NCBI RefSeq assembly: GCF_009193175.1
Contig: NZ_VUKE01000019.1
Span: 1-64,000, forward strand
DNA: 64,000 bases
Direction: 5' to 3'
DNA from: Georgenia ruanii
Lineage (GTDB): Bacteria; Actinomycetota; Actinomycetes; Actinomycetales; Actinomycetaceae
Below the pieces are notes generated by a model that ran no database searches, was not told the origin of the DNA, and saw only the letters and a list, made by a program, of their open reading frames with translations. Shown in pieces: positions 35,315 through 43,076 of the stretch (the first letter of the stretch is position 1; each line of letters starts with the position of its first letter). Made by a program: the position numbers and the translations under genes.

Positions 35315-35911
35315 TCACGTCTGCCCGCGCACGTAGCGCGAGCGCCGGTGGTAGGCGACGAGCTCGCCGTCGCCGTCGAGCTCGACCTCGTACTCGGCCA
35401 TGATGTCGGCGGTGCTCGGCACGTGCCGGTCCTCGACGGCCTCGATCGTCACCTTCCACCCGTCGTGGTCCCGTTCGACCCCGACGATGCCCTCGGCCGC
35501 ACGCCCGGTGAGCTCGACGAGCTGCTCAAGGGCGAAGATCGCGGCGCGGCGGGCAGTCACGCGGGGACGACGCTCATCGGGCTCGGGCTCCTCCGGCGCT
35601 TCGTCGTCGGGCTCGTCCGGTCCTTCGTCCTCGGGCTCGTCCGGTCCTTCGTCCTCGGGCTCGTCCGCCGCCTGGTCCTCCGGCTCCTTCCCGGCTTCCC
35701 GCGCCGCGTCCTCCGGCTCCGGCTGGTCGTCCTCGGCCGCCCCGCCCGCGGTGTCGCGGTCCTCGGCGGCGTCCTCCTCAGCTGCCGCCTCGGGCTCGCG
35801 CTCCTCGGTCCCGTCGTCCCGCTCGTCCGGTTCCTCCGTGCGGTGCACCGGGATCTCCTCCGGCGGGCGCCGGCGGGCGGCGCGGCGCGGGGCCTTCGTC
35901 GACTCGGTCAT
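35315..35911 (-). CDS. gvpO: gas vesicle protein GvpO with long acidic N-terminal region
   Basis: A 198-residue GvpO-family protein. The conserved part is the last 85 residues: RVTARRAAIFALEQLVELTGRAAEGIVGVERDHDGWKVTIEAVEDRHVPSTADIMAEYEV, ending YHRRSRYVRGQ. The first 110 residues are highly acidic and low in complexity (Glu, Asp, Pro), with an octapeptide DEPEDEGP repeated. GvpO is needed for vesicle formation in haloarchaea and is conserved in Streptomyces clusters. The acidic tail could be a solubility or interaction segment. It overlaps gvpG by ATGA. Confidence 0.9.
   Translation of the reverse strand: MTESTKAPRRAARRRPPEEIPVHRTEEPDERDDGTEEREPEAAAEEDAAEDRDTAGGAAEDDQPEPEDAAREAGKEPEDQAADEPEDEGPDEPEDEGPDEPDDEAPEEPEPDERRPRVTARRAAIFALEQLVELTGRAAEGIVGVERDHDGWKVTIEAVEDRHVPSTADIMAEYEVELDGDGELVAYHRRSRYVRGQT
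35609..35656 (-). repeat. 24-bp tandem repeat within gvpO
   Basis: Two exact 24-bp units (35609-35632 and 35633-35656) with a further partial copy encode the acidic octapeptide DEPEDEGP. They keep the reading frame and probably expand and contract. Confidence 0.85.
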
Positions 35912-36159
35912 CGTCCCTCCTCCCGGCTGCGTCGGTTGGCCTCGATGAGGCGGGCAACGAGCTGCTCCTCCAGGGCGTCGGCCTCGTCGTCGCCGAGCTC
36001 GCCGGACTCCCGGGCGGCGGCCACCTCCTCGAGCTGCCGGCGGATAGCGCCGGCGTCGTAGTACTGGCGCTCGGCCTCCTCGAGCACCTGCTCACCGACC
36101 CACACCGTGCCCCGCACGGGGGCGAGCGGCAGGGACAGCAGATTCCAGAGCAGGCCCAC
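35908..36159 (-). CDS. gvpG: gas vesicle protein GvpG
   Basis: An 83-residue GvpG-family protein. The signature N-terminus GLLWNLLSLPLAPVRGTVWVGEQVLEEAERQYYD is complete, followed by a helix with IRRQLEEVAAARESGELGDDEADALEEQLVARL. A much longer open frame extends upstream, but only the GTG at 36159 gives the family N-terminus; it lies just after the gvpF stop (36165-36167). GvpG works with GvpF and GvpL as assembly components. The stop overlaps the gvpO start. Confidence 0.92.
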   Translation of the reverse strand: MGLLWNLLSLPLAPVRGTVWVGEQVLEEAERQYYDAGAIRRQLEEVAAARESGELGDDEADALEEQLVARLIEANRRSREEGR

Positions 36160-36164
36160 GGCGA

Positions 36165-36917
36165 TCAGACCTCCGCCACGAAGTCGTACGGGGCCTGCGG
36201 TCCGACGAGCCGGAACGTCATCCGGCCCACGCGCTGGGAGGCCAGGGCCTCCACGGTGTCGTCGAACCGCCGCTGCTCCCCGCGGCGCACGAGGACGGCG
36301 GCCTCCAGGACGTCCTCGACCTGCCCGGTCTCGCGGGCACGCAGGTCGAGGACGACGGGCCCCAGGGCGTCGGTGAGCGCCGCGGTGTCGCCGACGCGCT
36401 TCTGCTCGAAGCCGTGCACCACGAGCTCGCCCAGCCGGATTCGCTCGTAGTAGGCCGCGCCGGGCGCGACGCCCGCCGTCGCCTCGCGCAGCCGGCGGAT
36501 CTCCGGCTGTTCCTCGACGAGCTCGGCGATGACCGCCTCCTGGCGGTAGCGGACCGTAAGGGTGTACTGCACGGCGTCGGCGAGGCGGTCGAGGTCCTCC
36601 TGCAGGTGGGCCACCCCGTCCGGCGCGAGCGCCTCGCGCAGGGCGTCGACGTCGGGCACCACGGTGCCGAACCGCATGGGCAGCACCGGCCCGGCCTGGG
36701 CGACGGCGTCGAGCACCGCCGCGTGCGCGCGGACCTCGGCGGGCAGCCCGATGACCTCGGGGTCGGGAACGCCGGAGACCAGCGCCGCGACGTCGCCCAG
36801 CGTGCGGAGCCGGACGCGCCCGCCCCCGACGCCCGCGACGTCGGGGACAGGGGTGTCCGACGGCACGATGCCGTAGACGTACTGACTCAGCTTGTCTGCC
36901 TCGACGGCTGCCGTCAC
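36165..36917 (-). CDS. gvpF: gas vesicle protein GvpF/GvpL (first copy)
   Basis: A 250-residue GvpF/L protein. [46 protein letters not shown] (about 66-90) and the C-terminal [20 protein letters not shown] are the family hallmarks; between them lies a helical section with [23 protein letters not shown]. GvpF is the only accessory protein reported to bind GvpA directly in some systems and is thought to chaperone it. The GTG start overlaps the gvpA stop. It is clearly distinct from the second copy at 32624, so the two are ancient paralogues rather than a recent duplication. Confidence 0.93.
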   Translation of the reverse strand: MTAAVEADKLSQYVYGIVPSDTPVPDVAGVGGGRVRLRTLGDVAALVSGVPDPEVIGLPAEVRAHAAVLDAVAQAGPVLPMRFGTVVPDVDALREALAPDGVAHLQEDLDRLADAVQYTLTVRYRQEAVIAELVEEQPEIRRLREATAGVAPGAAYYERIRLGELVVHGFEQKRVGDTAALTDALGPVVLDLRARETGQVEDVLEAAVLVRRGEQRRFDDTVEALASQRVGRMTFRLVGPQAPYDFVAEV

Positions 36918-37327
36918 GAGTCCGCCTTGCTCGAGCTGCGCCGCTCAGTCTTCTCCTCGCGGCGTCCCTCGTCGTCGTCCTTGTCCCGGTTGCCAAGAAG
37001 GGCCTCCTTGGCGCCGGAGAGCATTCCGCCGGTCTTCCCGTGCGCGCCGGCCTGGGTCATGCCCTCGACCAGCTCGGGCAGGTCCTTGCCGCCCTGGGCC
37101 TGCAGGTCCAGGCGGTTGGTCGCCTCGGCGAAGCGCAGGAACGTGTCGACGCTGGCGATGACGATGCGCGCATCGATCGTCAGGATCTCGATGCCGACCA
37201 GCGACACCCGCACGAAGGCGTCGATCACCAGGCCCTTGTCGAGGATCAGGGCGACGACGTCGGCCAGCGAGGCCGACGACGGTCGGTCGACGTAGCTGCC
37301 GTGGGACCTCGTCGCTACGGTGCTCAT
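36914..37327 (-). CDS. gvpA: major gas vesicle structural protein GvpA
   Basis: A 137-residue GvpA-family protein, the shell subunit that forms the hollow gas-filled cylinder. The helix-strand-strand-helix core spans about 18-70: [47 protein letters not shown]. The remaining 65 residues are hydrophilic and charged (Lys, Glu, Arg, Asp), longer than in cyanobacterial or haloarchaeal GvpA (about 70-80 residues) but usual in actinobacteria. GGGGAGGACACG before the ATG is the strongest ribosome-binding site of the operon, as suits a major structural protein. The ATG overlaps the stop of the upstream SRPBCC gene (ATGA). Confidence 0.94.
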   Translation of the reverse strand: MSTVATRSHGSYVDRPSSASLADVVALILDKGLVIDAFVRVSLVGIEILTIDARIVIASVDTFLRFAEATNRLDLQAQGGKDLPELVEGMTQAGAHGKTGGMLSGAKEALLGNRDKDDDEGRREEKTERRSSSKADS

Positions 37328-38400
37328 CGTGTCCTCCCCTGCTGTTCAGCGGGCTCGGGCTCTTCCTCTTCCTCCCCTTCCTCTTCCTCTGGCTCCGTCT
37401 CTGTGCCGGCTTCGGGCTGCTCCTCGCCTTCAGCCTGCTGTTCCTCCTCGCCGCCTTCTTCGGGCTGCTCGCCCTCGGACTCCTCCTCGGCCTGCCGCTC
37501 CTCCTCCATCACGTCCTCGTGGCTGCGCACGATCTCCTTGTCGTGGATCTCCGCGCGGTAGCCCTCGAAGTCCTCGGGGTGCAGGATCGCGTCGCGCATG
37601 ACCTGGCGGATGAAGAACTTGATCTCCAGGCGCATCCGGCGGTTGGCCGCCCGCCACATGTTGGCCGTCTTCTCGAAGAATCCCTGGGGGTAGTACTCCA
37701 GGACGACGACGATCCGTGTGAGGTCCTCCTCCAGCGAGTGGAAGGTCACCGCCCCGCTGATGTGCCCCTTCGGGCCGGCGGAGTCCCAGACGATCCGCTT
37801 GTTCGGGATCTGCTCCTTGATCGTGGTCTCCCACTCGCGATGGGACCAGAACACCTGCCCCTTGAACTTGACCTTGCCCTGGTCCGCGTCGAGCTCGGCG
37901 CGCTCGGTCTTCTTCATGAAGTTGGGCCACTGGTCGTAGGTGGTCCACTGGTTGTACGCGAGCCCGACGGGGACGCCGATGTCGAAGCTGTCGACGAAGT
38001 TGTTGAACTTCATCTTGCGGCCGCCGCCCTTGCCGCCCTTGCCCCGTCCGAACAGGCCCTTGATCTTCTCCTTGAGGCCGGTGCCGGCGGCGGAGAGCCC
38101 GGCCCTGATGGGTGATTGGCCGGAGGCGAGCTTCTCGGCCGCCGTGCCGGCGGCGGCGGCCTTGGCGCTGCCCTGCTCGCCGCCGTCGTCGCGCTCGTCG
38201 TCGTCCTCGTCCGCCCCGCCCTGGCTCTCGCCGGTGGCGAAGGCGTTGAGCCGGTCGGACAGGCCGCCGACGCGGTCGGTGATCTTGTCGACGGCGCGGC
38301 CGCCCAGCGCGCGGGCGAAGCCGCCCCCGGCCCGCTTGAGCGCGTCGAGCGGGTCGGTGGACGCCTGACCCCCGGCCTCTTGGGAGGATGTCTCAGTCAT
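37324..38400 (-). CDS. SRPBCC-family gas-vesicle-associated protein
   Basis: A 358-residue protein with three parts. Residues 1-130 are helical and charged ([27 protein letters not shown], then a run of Asp/Glu). Residues about 135-285 are an SRPBCC (START-like hydrophobic-ligand) domain: [33 protein letters not shown], then [22 protein letters not shown] and [18 protein letters not shown]. The last 70 residues are almost entirely Glu, Gln and Gly. Orthologues sit beside gvp genes in Streptomyces, where gvpY/gvpZ-type names have been used. The hydrophobic pocket may bind a lipid or the hydrophobic vesicle face. The ATG at 38400, not the TTG before it, has AAAGGAG upstream. Confidence 0.85.
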   Translation of the reverse strand: MTETSSQEAGGQASTDPLDALKRAGGGFARALGGRAVDKITDRVGGLSDRLNAFATGESQGGADEDDDERDDGGEQGSAKAAAAGTAAEKLASGQSPIRAGLSAAGTGLKEKIKGLFGRGKGGKGGGRKMKFNNFVDSFDIGVPVGLAYNQWTTYDQWPNFMKKTERAELDADQGKVKFKGQVFWSHREWETTIKEQIPNKRIVWDSAGPKGHISGAVTFHSLEEDLTRIVVVLEYYPQGFFEKTANMWRAANRRMRLEIKFFIRQVMRDAILHPEDFEGYRAEIHDKEIVRSHEDVMEEERQAEEESEGEQPEEGGEEEQQAEGEEQPEAGTETEPEEEEGEEEEEPEPAEQQGRTR

Positions 38401-38430
38401 CAAGCTGCTCCTTTCGCGTCGACGCCGTGG

Positions 38431-39282
38431 TCACGGCTTCGGCGTGGTCGGGGGCATGGCCTTGGACTTGCCAGCCTTCGCCGCGTTCTTGGAGGCGTTG
38501 TTCTTCGAGGAGTTGCCCCCGCCCTTCGAGGCGTTGCCGGCCGCCTTCTTCGTGGAGACCGTCGCGGCGCGGGCGCGCGGGGCGGGCCGGCCCTCAGGAA
38601 GCGCGTGCGGCGCCGGCTCCTTCTGCTCGGCCTCGCCGCCCTCCTCGGACTCTTCCTCTTCGGGCTCCTCGGCCTCCGCCTCGGGCTCGCTGCCCTCTTC
38701 GGCCTCCGCCTCGGGCTCACCGCCCTCCTCGGAGGACTCCTCGGCCGTCTCCTCCTCGGCCTGCCCCTGGGGCGCCTCTTCCTCCTCCGCCTGCGGCTCC
38801 GTGCCCTCGGGCTCGCCGCCCTCCTCGGGCGCCTCCTCGGCGTGCTTCTTCTTCCCGAAGTGGACGCGGTCCTTGAGCGAGGTCGTGGTCTTCCCCGCCG
38901 CCCCGGTGGCGGTCCCGGCCGCCGCGCCGGCCGTGGACGTCGCCTTGCCCGCCGCAGCCTTGGTGCCTTCGCTCACCGGGGAGGCGAGCTTCTCGGCACG
39001 GTGCTCGAGGTTCGCCGTCATGGACTCCACGCCCTTGGTGACCGCTGCCAGCGCCGCGGCGCGGCCGGCCTCGGTCAGGCGGACGGTGAGCTCCTCGGTC
39101 AGTCGCTTGATCTCCGGCGAGGACATCACCGAGGTCAGCTGTCCGGTGAGCTTCTGGGGGTTCTCGCGCAGCTGGCGCGCTCCCAGGCCGGTGGCGAGCA
39201 GGAGCGCGAGCCGCATCTTCTTCGTGCGCCCGAGCAGATACCCACCGAGCAGCATCCCGGCGAACTTGAGCTTGTCGTCCAT
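38431..39282 (-). CDS. GvpT-like acidic protein heading the gas vesicle operon
   Basis: A 283-residue protein with an N-terminal hydrophobic stretch FAGMLLGGYLLGRTKKMRLALLLATGLG, likely a membrane or vesicle anchor. A helical region follows (SPEIKRLTEELTVRLTEAGRAAALAAV), then Ala/Thr-rich and Glu-rich low complexity (about 145-235), and a basic Lys/Ala/Asn tail (240-283). Similar proteins near actinobacterial gvp genes are sometimes mislabelled DNA primase, probably because of the low-complexity tail. GvpT is a tentative name. The Lys/Ala tail resembles histone-H1-like tails and could bind nucleic acid. It is the first gene of the operon; the promoter should lie in 39283-39400. Confidence 0.75.
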   Translation of the reverse strand: MDDKLKFAGMLLGGYLLGRTKKMRLALLLATGLGARQLRENPQKLTGQLTSVMSSPEIKRLTEELTVRLTEAGRAAALAAVTKGVESMTANLEHRAEKLASPVSEGTKAAAGKATSTAGAAAGTATGAAGKTTTSLKDRVHFGKKKHAEEAPEEGGEPEGTEPQAEEEEAPQGQAEEETAEESSEEGGEPEAEAEEGSEPEAEAEEPEEEESEEGGEAEQKEPAPHALPEGRPAPRARAATVSTKKAAGNASKGGGNSSKNNASKNAAKAGKSKAMPPTTPKP

Positions 39283-39542
39283 GGCGTATCAGTCCTGTCC
39301 TCGACGGATGTGATGATCGACACATGCTGCGCGCGCAATTGCAGGATGTCACAGGCCATCGCGGCCTGCCTGACGAGAGGCGGCAGGCCGACCGCAACCC
39401 CCCGCCAGGCTCACGGAGGGCCCGAACGCCCGCAACCGGAGGCGCCGCCCGGGGAGGGCGCGGCCCCCTCACCGGGCACCGCCCGGACGGCCCCGCGCAG
39501 CCGCCAGAGACCTTCGGACGTTCGTGACGTTCGTCGAACGTT
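39283..39542. other. divergent regulatory region, gvp operon and tRNA-Ser(GCT)
   Basis: About 300 bp without a gene lie between the leftward gvp operon and the rightward tRNA-Ser. Near 39283-39370 the DNA is less GC-rich (GATGTGATGATCGACACATG, CAATTGCAGG) and probably holds the gvp promoter, though I cannot define a convincing -35/-10 pair. ACGTTCG-T-CGAACGT (39527-39541) is a near-perfect inverted repeat just ahead of the tRNA promoter. Confidence 0.45.
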
Positions 39543-39571
39543 TTGGTCAGGCGGACGGCGCCCGGTAACCT
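39543..39571 (+). promoter_or_regulatory. promoter of tRNA-Ser(GCT)
   Basis: TTGGTC (39543-39548), 17-bp spacer, TAACCT (39566-39571), which puts the transcription start about six bases before the tRNA. This is the best sigma-70-like promoter in the window. Confidence 0.7.
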
Positions 39572-39583
39572 GGGGACGTCCTT

Positions 39584-39672
39584 GGAGACGTCGCATAGTC
39601 AGGTCTAGTGCGCGGCCCTGCTAAGGCCGTGACGGGGCAACCCGTCCGTGGGTTCAAATCCCACCGTCTCCG
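39584..39672 (+). tRNA. tRNA-Ser(GCT)
   Basis: An 89-base class II tRNA. The acceptor stem GGAGACG pairs with CGTCTCC. The anticodon arm is CGGCCCTGCTAAGGCCG with anticodon GCT, the long variable arm GACGGGGCAACCCGTC is typical of Ser, and the T-arm is GTGGGTTCAAATCCCAC. CCA is not encoded. It reads AGC/AGU codons. Confidence 0.96.
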
Positions 39673-39682
39673 CTCTTGTGAG

Positions 39683-39727
39683 GGGCCGGGAACCGCTGCA
39701 TCGCCAGCATGGTTCCCGGCCCTTTTC
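39683..39727 (+). terminator. Rho-independent terminator of tRNA-Ser(GCT)
   Basis: A 12-bp stem (GGGCCGGGAACC at 39683-39694, partner 39711-39722) with a 16-base loop is followed by TTTT. Confidence 0.9.
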
Positions 39728-39894
39728 CCTGCCCGCACCCGTCGGCCGTCGCACGGCACCGCCGCCGCATACCGCACGGCCCGGGCGCACCGCCCGCCGC
39801 GACGTCGTCCGAGCGGGCGCCGGCCGGGGCCGTGAGGCAAGACGATGTTTCGCAGGCCGCAGGCCTTCTCCGGCCCGTCCGCCGTGCACGACGG

Positions 39895-40320
39895 TCACCG
39901 AGTCAGGTGATCCGCGACGGTCTTGCCGTCGGCGGCGTGAGCTCGGCCCGGCTGCGGAGCGCGCCGACGGCGTGAGCGCACCAGGAGGACAAAGCCCACC
40001 CAGGACAATGCGACGACAAGCGCCACGCCAAACCGGACCAGCCCGAGACGCTCCTCGGGGTAGAGGTGCCCGGTGAGGTATGTCCTGATGAACCCTCCAG
40101 GGCTGAGGCCCGGCTCGCCCGCGCGGCGGCGGAGGTCGTTCTCGAGGATGGTCAGCGGGCAGTCCCAACCGAAGAGGACGGCGAACCCAGCCCACGCGAT
40201 GGCCATGACGTGCGCGACCATGCTTCTCGGCCAGCGCCAGGCGACGAAGCCACCGATCACCACGTAGAGCAGGTAGCCGAAATGCGCCGCCATGACCAGA
40301 TCGGCGAGCACGCCGTCCAT
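39895..40320 (-). CDS. DUF2784 membrane protein
   Basis: A 141-residue inner-membrane protein of the DUF2784 family. Conserved features are ADLVMAAHFGYLLYVVIGGFVAWRW at the N-terminus, FGWDCPLTILENDLRRRAGEP in the first loop (with Cys and the Glu-Asn pair) and GGFIRTYLTGHLYPE before the last helix. Four hydrophobic helices are expected. The function is unknown. GGGAGGG precedes the ATG. It lies between the two tRNA-Ser genes; the 220 bp towards tRNA-Ser(GCT) contain only that gene's terminator and GC-rich DNA. Confidence 0.87.
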   Translation of the reverse strand: MDGVLADLVMAAHFGYLLYVVIGGFVAWRWPRSMVAHVMAIAWAGFAVLFGWDCPLTILENDLRRRAGEPGLSPGGFIRTYLTGHLYPEERLGLVRFGVALVVALSWVGFVLLVRSRRRRAPQPGRAHAADGKTVADHLTR

Positions 40321-40415
40321 GTCTCAACCCTCCCCCATGGACGGCGAACGGCAACCCTCACGCCCCGGGAGTGACGTCACGCCCGCCCGTTTTGGCGTGG
40401 GGCGGCGGAACTCGG

Positions 40416-40500
40416 CGGAGGGCAAGGGATTCGAACCCTTGGTGGGTTGCCCCACAACGGTTTTCAAGACCGTCACATTCGGCCGCTCTGTCAGCCCTCC
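40416..40500 (-). tRNA. tRNA-Ser(TGA)
   Basis: An 85-base class II tRNA on the minus strand. The acceptor stem GGAGGGC pairs with GCCCTCC. The anticodon arm is ACGGTCTTGAAAACCGT with anticodon TGA, the variable arm is TGTGGGGCAACCCACC, and the T-arm AGGGTTCGAATCCCT. CCA is not encoded. It reads UCA, and UCG by wobble. Confidence 0.95.
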
Positions 40501-40672
40501 CTGCCCCGCCCGGCACGCCGGCGCGGGGCGCCGACCAGTCTACGGGCGGCGCCGGTCCGGCTCGGCACCGGCGCGAGCGCAGGCCGGCCGGGCGCCGTCG
40601 TCGTCGGGCCGCCGCCGGCGCACCGGCCCCGCCACCCGGCGGTTTCCGACCATCGCTACCAAGATGAGGACC

Positions 40673-41641
40673 ATGCGTGCCATCACCGTGACCAGCAACA
40701 ACTCCCTCGAGCTGACCGAGGTCCCCGACGCCCAGGCGGGACCGGGCGAGGTCCTCGTCGAGGTCGCCGCGGCGGGGGTGAACCGCGCCGACATCCTCCA
40801 GCGCGCCGGGCACTACCCGCCCCCGCCCGGGGCGAGCGACATCATGGGGCTGGAGGTCTCCGGCACGGTCGTGGCCCTCGGCGAGGGCGTGGACGGCTCG
40901 CAGGTGGGCGACGAGGTCGCGGCGCTGCTGGCCGGCGGCGGGTACGCCGAGCTGGTCGCCGTCCCGGCCGGCCAGCTGCTGCCGGTGCCGCAGTCCGTCT
41001 CCCTGGTCGACGCCGGCGGGCTGCCCGAGGCGGTGTGCACCGCCTGGGACAACCTCATGCGCGCCGGGCGCCTGACGTCCGGGGAGACCGTGCTCGTCCA
41101 CGGCGGCTCCGGCGGCGTCGGCTCCGCGGCGATCCAGCTCGCCACCGCCGTCGGCGCCCGGGTCCTCACCACGGCCGGCGGCCCGGAGCGGGCCGCCCGG
41201 TGCCGCGAGCTGGGCGCCGACGTCGCGATCGACTACAAGGGCCAGGACGTCGTCGCCGCCGTGAAGGAAGCCACCGGCGGGCGGGGCGTGGACGTCATCC
41301 TCGACGTCCTGGGCGCCGGCGGCCTCGGCGACAACGTCCGCATGCTCGCCACCGCCGGGCGGCTGGTGGTCATCGGCACCCAGAAGGGCCGCAAGGGCGA
41401 GCTGGACCTGGGCATGCTGCTGACCAAGCGGGCGAGCATCCACGCGGCGACGCTGCGGGCCCGCCCGCTGGTGCAGAAGGCCGCCGTCGTCGAGGACGTG
41501 CGCGAGCGCGCCTGGCCGATGCTCGACGGCGGCCTGCTGCGGCCCGTCATCGCCGAGCGGCTGCCGCTGGCCGAGGCGGCCCGGGCCCACGAGCTGCTCG
41601 ATTCCGGGACGGTGTTCGGCAAGATCGTCCTCCTGCCCTGA
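40673..41641 (+). CDS. NADPH:quinone oxidoreductase (MDR family, PIG3-like)
   Basis: A 322-residue MDR enzyme of the quinone oxidoreductase/TP53I3 (PIG3) branch. PGEVLVEVAAAGVNRADILQRAGHYPPPPGASDIMGLEVSG near the N-terminus is the hallmark. The cofactor loop is VLVHGGSGGVGSAAIQLA (about 140-157), and the C-terminal GKIVLLP is shared with the family. No zinc ligands are present. It probably reduces quinones by one electron using NADPH. The ATG at 40673 is preferred over an in-frame ATG nine bases upstream because AGGACC lies just before it. It is a single gene, converging on the AGE-family gene across a strong hairpin. Confidence 0.88.
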   Translation: MRAITVTSNNSLELTEVPDAQAGPGEVLVEVAAAGVNRADILQRAGHYPPPPGASDIMGLEVSGTVVALGEGVDGSQVGDEVAALLAGGGYAELVAVPAGQLLPVPQSVSLVDAGGLPEAVCTAWDNLMRAGRLTSGETVLVHGGSGGVGSAAIQLATAVGARVLTTAGGPERAARCRELGADVAIDYKGQDVVAAVKEATGGRGVDVILDVLGAGGLGDNVRMLATAGRLVVIGTQKGRKGELDLGMLLTKRASIHAATLRARPLVQKAAVVEDVRERAWPMLDGGLLRPVIAERLPLAEAARAHELLDSGTVFGKIVLLP

Positions 41642-41646
41642 CCGGC

Positions 41647-41680
41647 GCTGGGCGGGCCGCCGGCGTGCGGCCCGCCCAGC
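41647..41680. terminator. bidirectional hairpin terminator between convergent genes
   Basis: A perfect 14-bp stem (GCTGGGCGGGCCGC at 41647-41660, partner 41667-41680) with a 6-base loop lies between the convergent quinone reductase and isomerase genes. No T tract. Confidence 0.75.
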
Positions 41681-41730
41681 TCCGGCGCCGCCGGGCCCGG
41701 CCGAGCGCCAGGCCCCGCCAAGCGCCGGCC

Positions 41731-42972
41731 CTACCCCTCCAGCAACCCGGCCGCGAGCGCCGGTGCCAGGGCGGGCGCGAGGGGCAGGCGCGGCAGCAGC
41801 GTCGCCTGATAGGCGTGGTAGACGTCGGGCCGCCCGGACCAGGTCCCGGCGGCGGGCGTGTTGTCCGGCGCGAGCTCGTGGTGCCAGCGGCCCGGGGCCT
41901 CGATGAGGTGGCGCCGGGCGTAGTCCCACCACGTGCGGTACCAGTCGGCGTAGGCCTCCTCGCCGGTCGCGGCGTGCAACGCCGCGGCGGCCCCGATCGC
42001 CTCGCACACCACCCAGTGCATGCGCTGGCGCACCACCGGGGCGCCGGCGAAGTCCACGGTGTAGACGAAGCCGTCCGCGCCGTCGACCGCCCAGCCCTCG
42101 CGCGCGGCGCCCTCGACCAGCGCCCGCGGCGCCTCGAGCGTCCACGGCTCCGGGTCGCGGCCCCGGGCCGCCAGCGCGGCACGCAGCTCCAGGGTGAGCC
42201 GGGCCCACTCCAGCCAGTGCCCCACGGTGGCACCAAAGGGACGGAAGGGGTGCGCGGGCTGGTCGCGGTTGTACTCCAGCAGCGGCCGCCAGCCGGGGGT
42301 GAAGTGCTCGGGCAGGCGCCAGCCGTGGGCCCGGGCCTCGCCGTCGACGACCCGGCGGGTGATGCGCAGGGCCCGGTCGAGCCAGAGGTCCTCGCCGGTC
42401 ACGTCGGCGACGGCGAGGTAGGCCTCGACCGTGTGCATGTTCGCGTTGACGCCGCGGTAGTCCTCTGGCTCGGTGAATGTGCGGTCGAAGCTCTCGCGCA
42501 CCATGCCGGCCTCGTCGTCCCAGAACCGTGTGGTGCTGACGGCGCGGGCCCGCGCGAGGAGGTCGGCGGCGCCGGGCCGGGCGGCCGCCGTCGCCGAGGC
42601 GGCGGCGAGGAGCACGAAGGCGTGCGGGTAGGCCCCCTTGCGGCCGCCCGCCTCCCCGGCGGGGCGGGGGCCGTCCGGGCCCTGCTCGACGGCGGTGAAC
42701 CAGCCGCCGTGCTCGGCGTCGGCGAAGGTGGTGGTCAGCGCCGCGACGCCGTGGTCGGCCAGCTCGGCGGCGCCGGGCCGGCCGCGCAGGGCGGCCAGGG
42801 CGAAGACGTGCGTCATGCGGCAGGTGATCCACAGCTCGGCGCGCGCGGGGTCGGGCACGGTGCCCGCGTCGTCGAGCGTGCCGAAGCCGAGGTCGGTGGC
42901 GGCGCCGCGGGCGAACGCCAGCAGGGCGTCGCCCTCGGCGTCGAGCCAGGCGGCGGGGGGCGGGGTGATCAT
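41731..42972 (-). CDS. AGE-family sugar isomerase/epimerase
   Basis: A 413-residue (alpha/alpha)6-barrel protein of the N-acylglucosamine 2-epimerase family. Visible family features are RAELWITCRMTHVFALAAL near residue 50, GGRKGAYPHAFVLLAAAS near 110, NANMHTVEAYLAVADVTG near 180 and QRMHWVVCEAIGAAAAL near 325, which carry the conserved Arg, His and Glu residues. Members interconvert aldoses and ketoses (mannose isomerase, sulfoquinovose isomerase YihS) or epimerise at C2. It is the last gene of a sugar-importer operon, so its substrate is probably the imported sugar or its product. GGAAGGG precedes the ATG. Confidence 0.85.
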   Translation of the reverse strand: MITPPPAAWLDAEGDALLAFARGAATDLGFGTLDDAGTVPDPARAELWITCRMTHVFALAALRGRPGAAELADHGVAALTTTFADAEHGGWFTAVEQGPDGPRPAGEAGGRKGAYPHAFVLLAAASATAAARPGAADLLARARAVSTTRFWDDEAGMVRESFDRTFTEPEDYRGVNANMHTVEAYLAVADVTGEDLWLDRALRITRRVVDGEARAHGWRLPEHFTPGWRPLLEYNRDQPAHPFRPFGATVGHWLEWARLTLELRAALAARGRDPEPWTLEAPRALVEGAAREGWAVDGADGFVYTVDFAGAPVVRQRMHWVVCEAIGAAAALHAATGEEAYADWYRTWWDYARRHLIEAPGRWHHELAPDNTPAAGTWSGRPDVYHAYQATLLPRLPLAPALAPALAAGLLEG

Positions 42973-43076
42973 GGCGGCCCTTCCGGTCGGTGCTACCGGG
43001 AACCTACCGGCGCCGGCCCGCGGCCCGGCCGGGCCACCCCGCGCGCGCAGACGGTGATGCGTCGCGGCCGGTGGGG

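Noticed and set aside
35908-36996. 362-codon frame containing gvpG
   Set aside because: Only the last 83 residues match GvpG; the rest is an alternative-frame reading of gvpF.
39527-39541. second LexA box near tRNA-Ser
   Set aside because: The arms are ACGTTCG/CGAACGT in the wrong orientation (GTTCG before CGAAC) and separated by one base, unlike CGAAC-N4-GTTCG.
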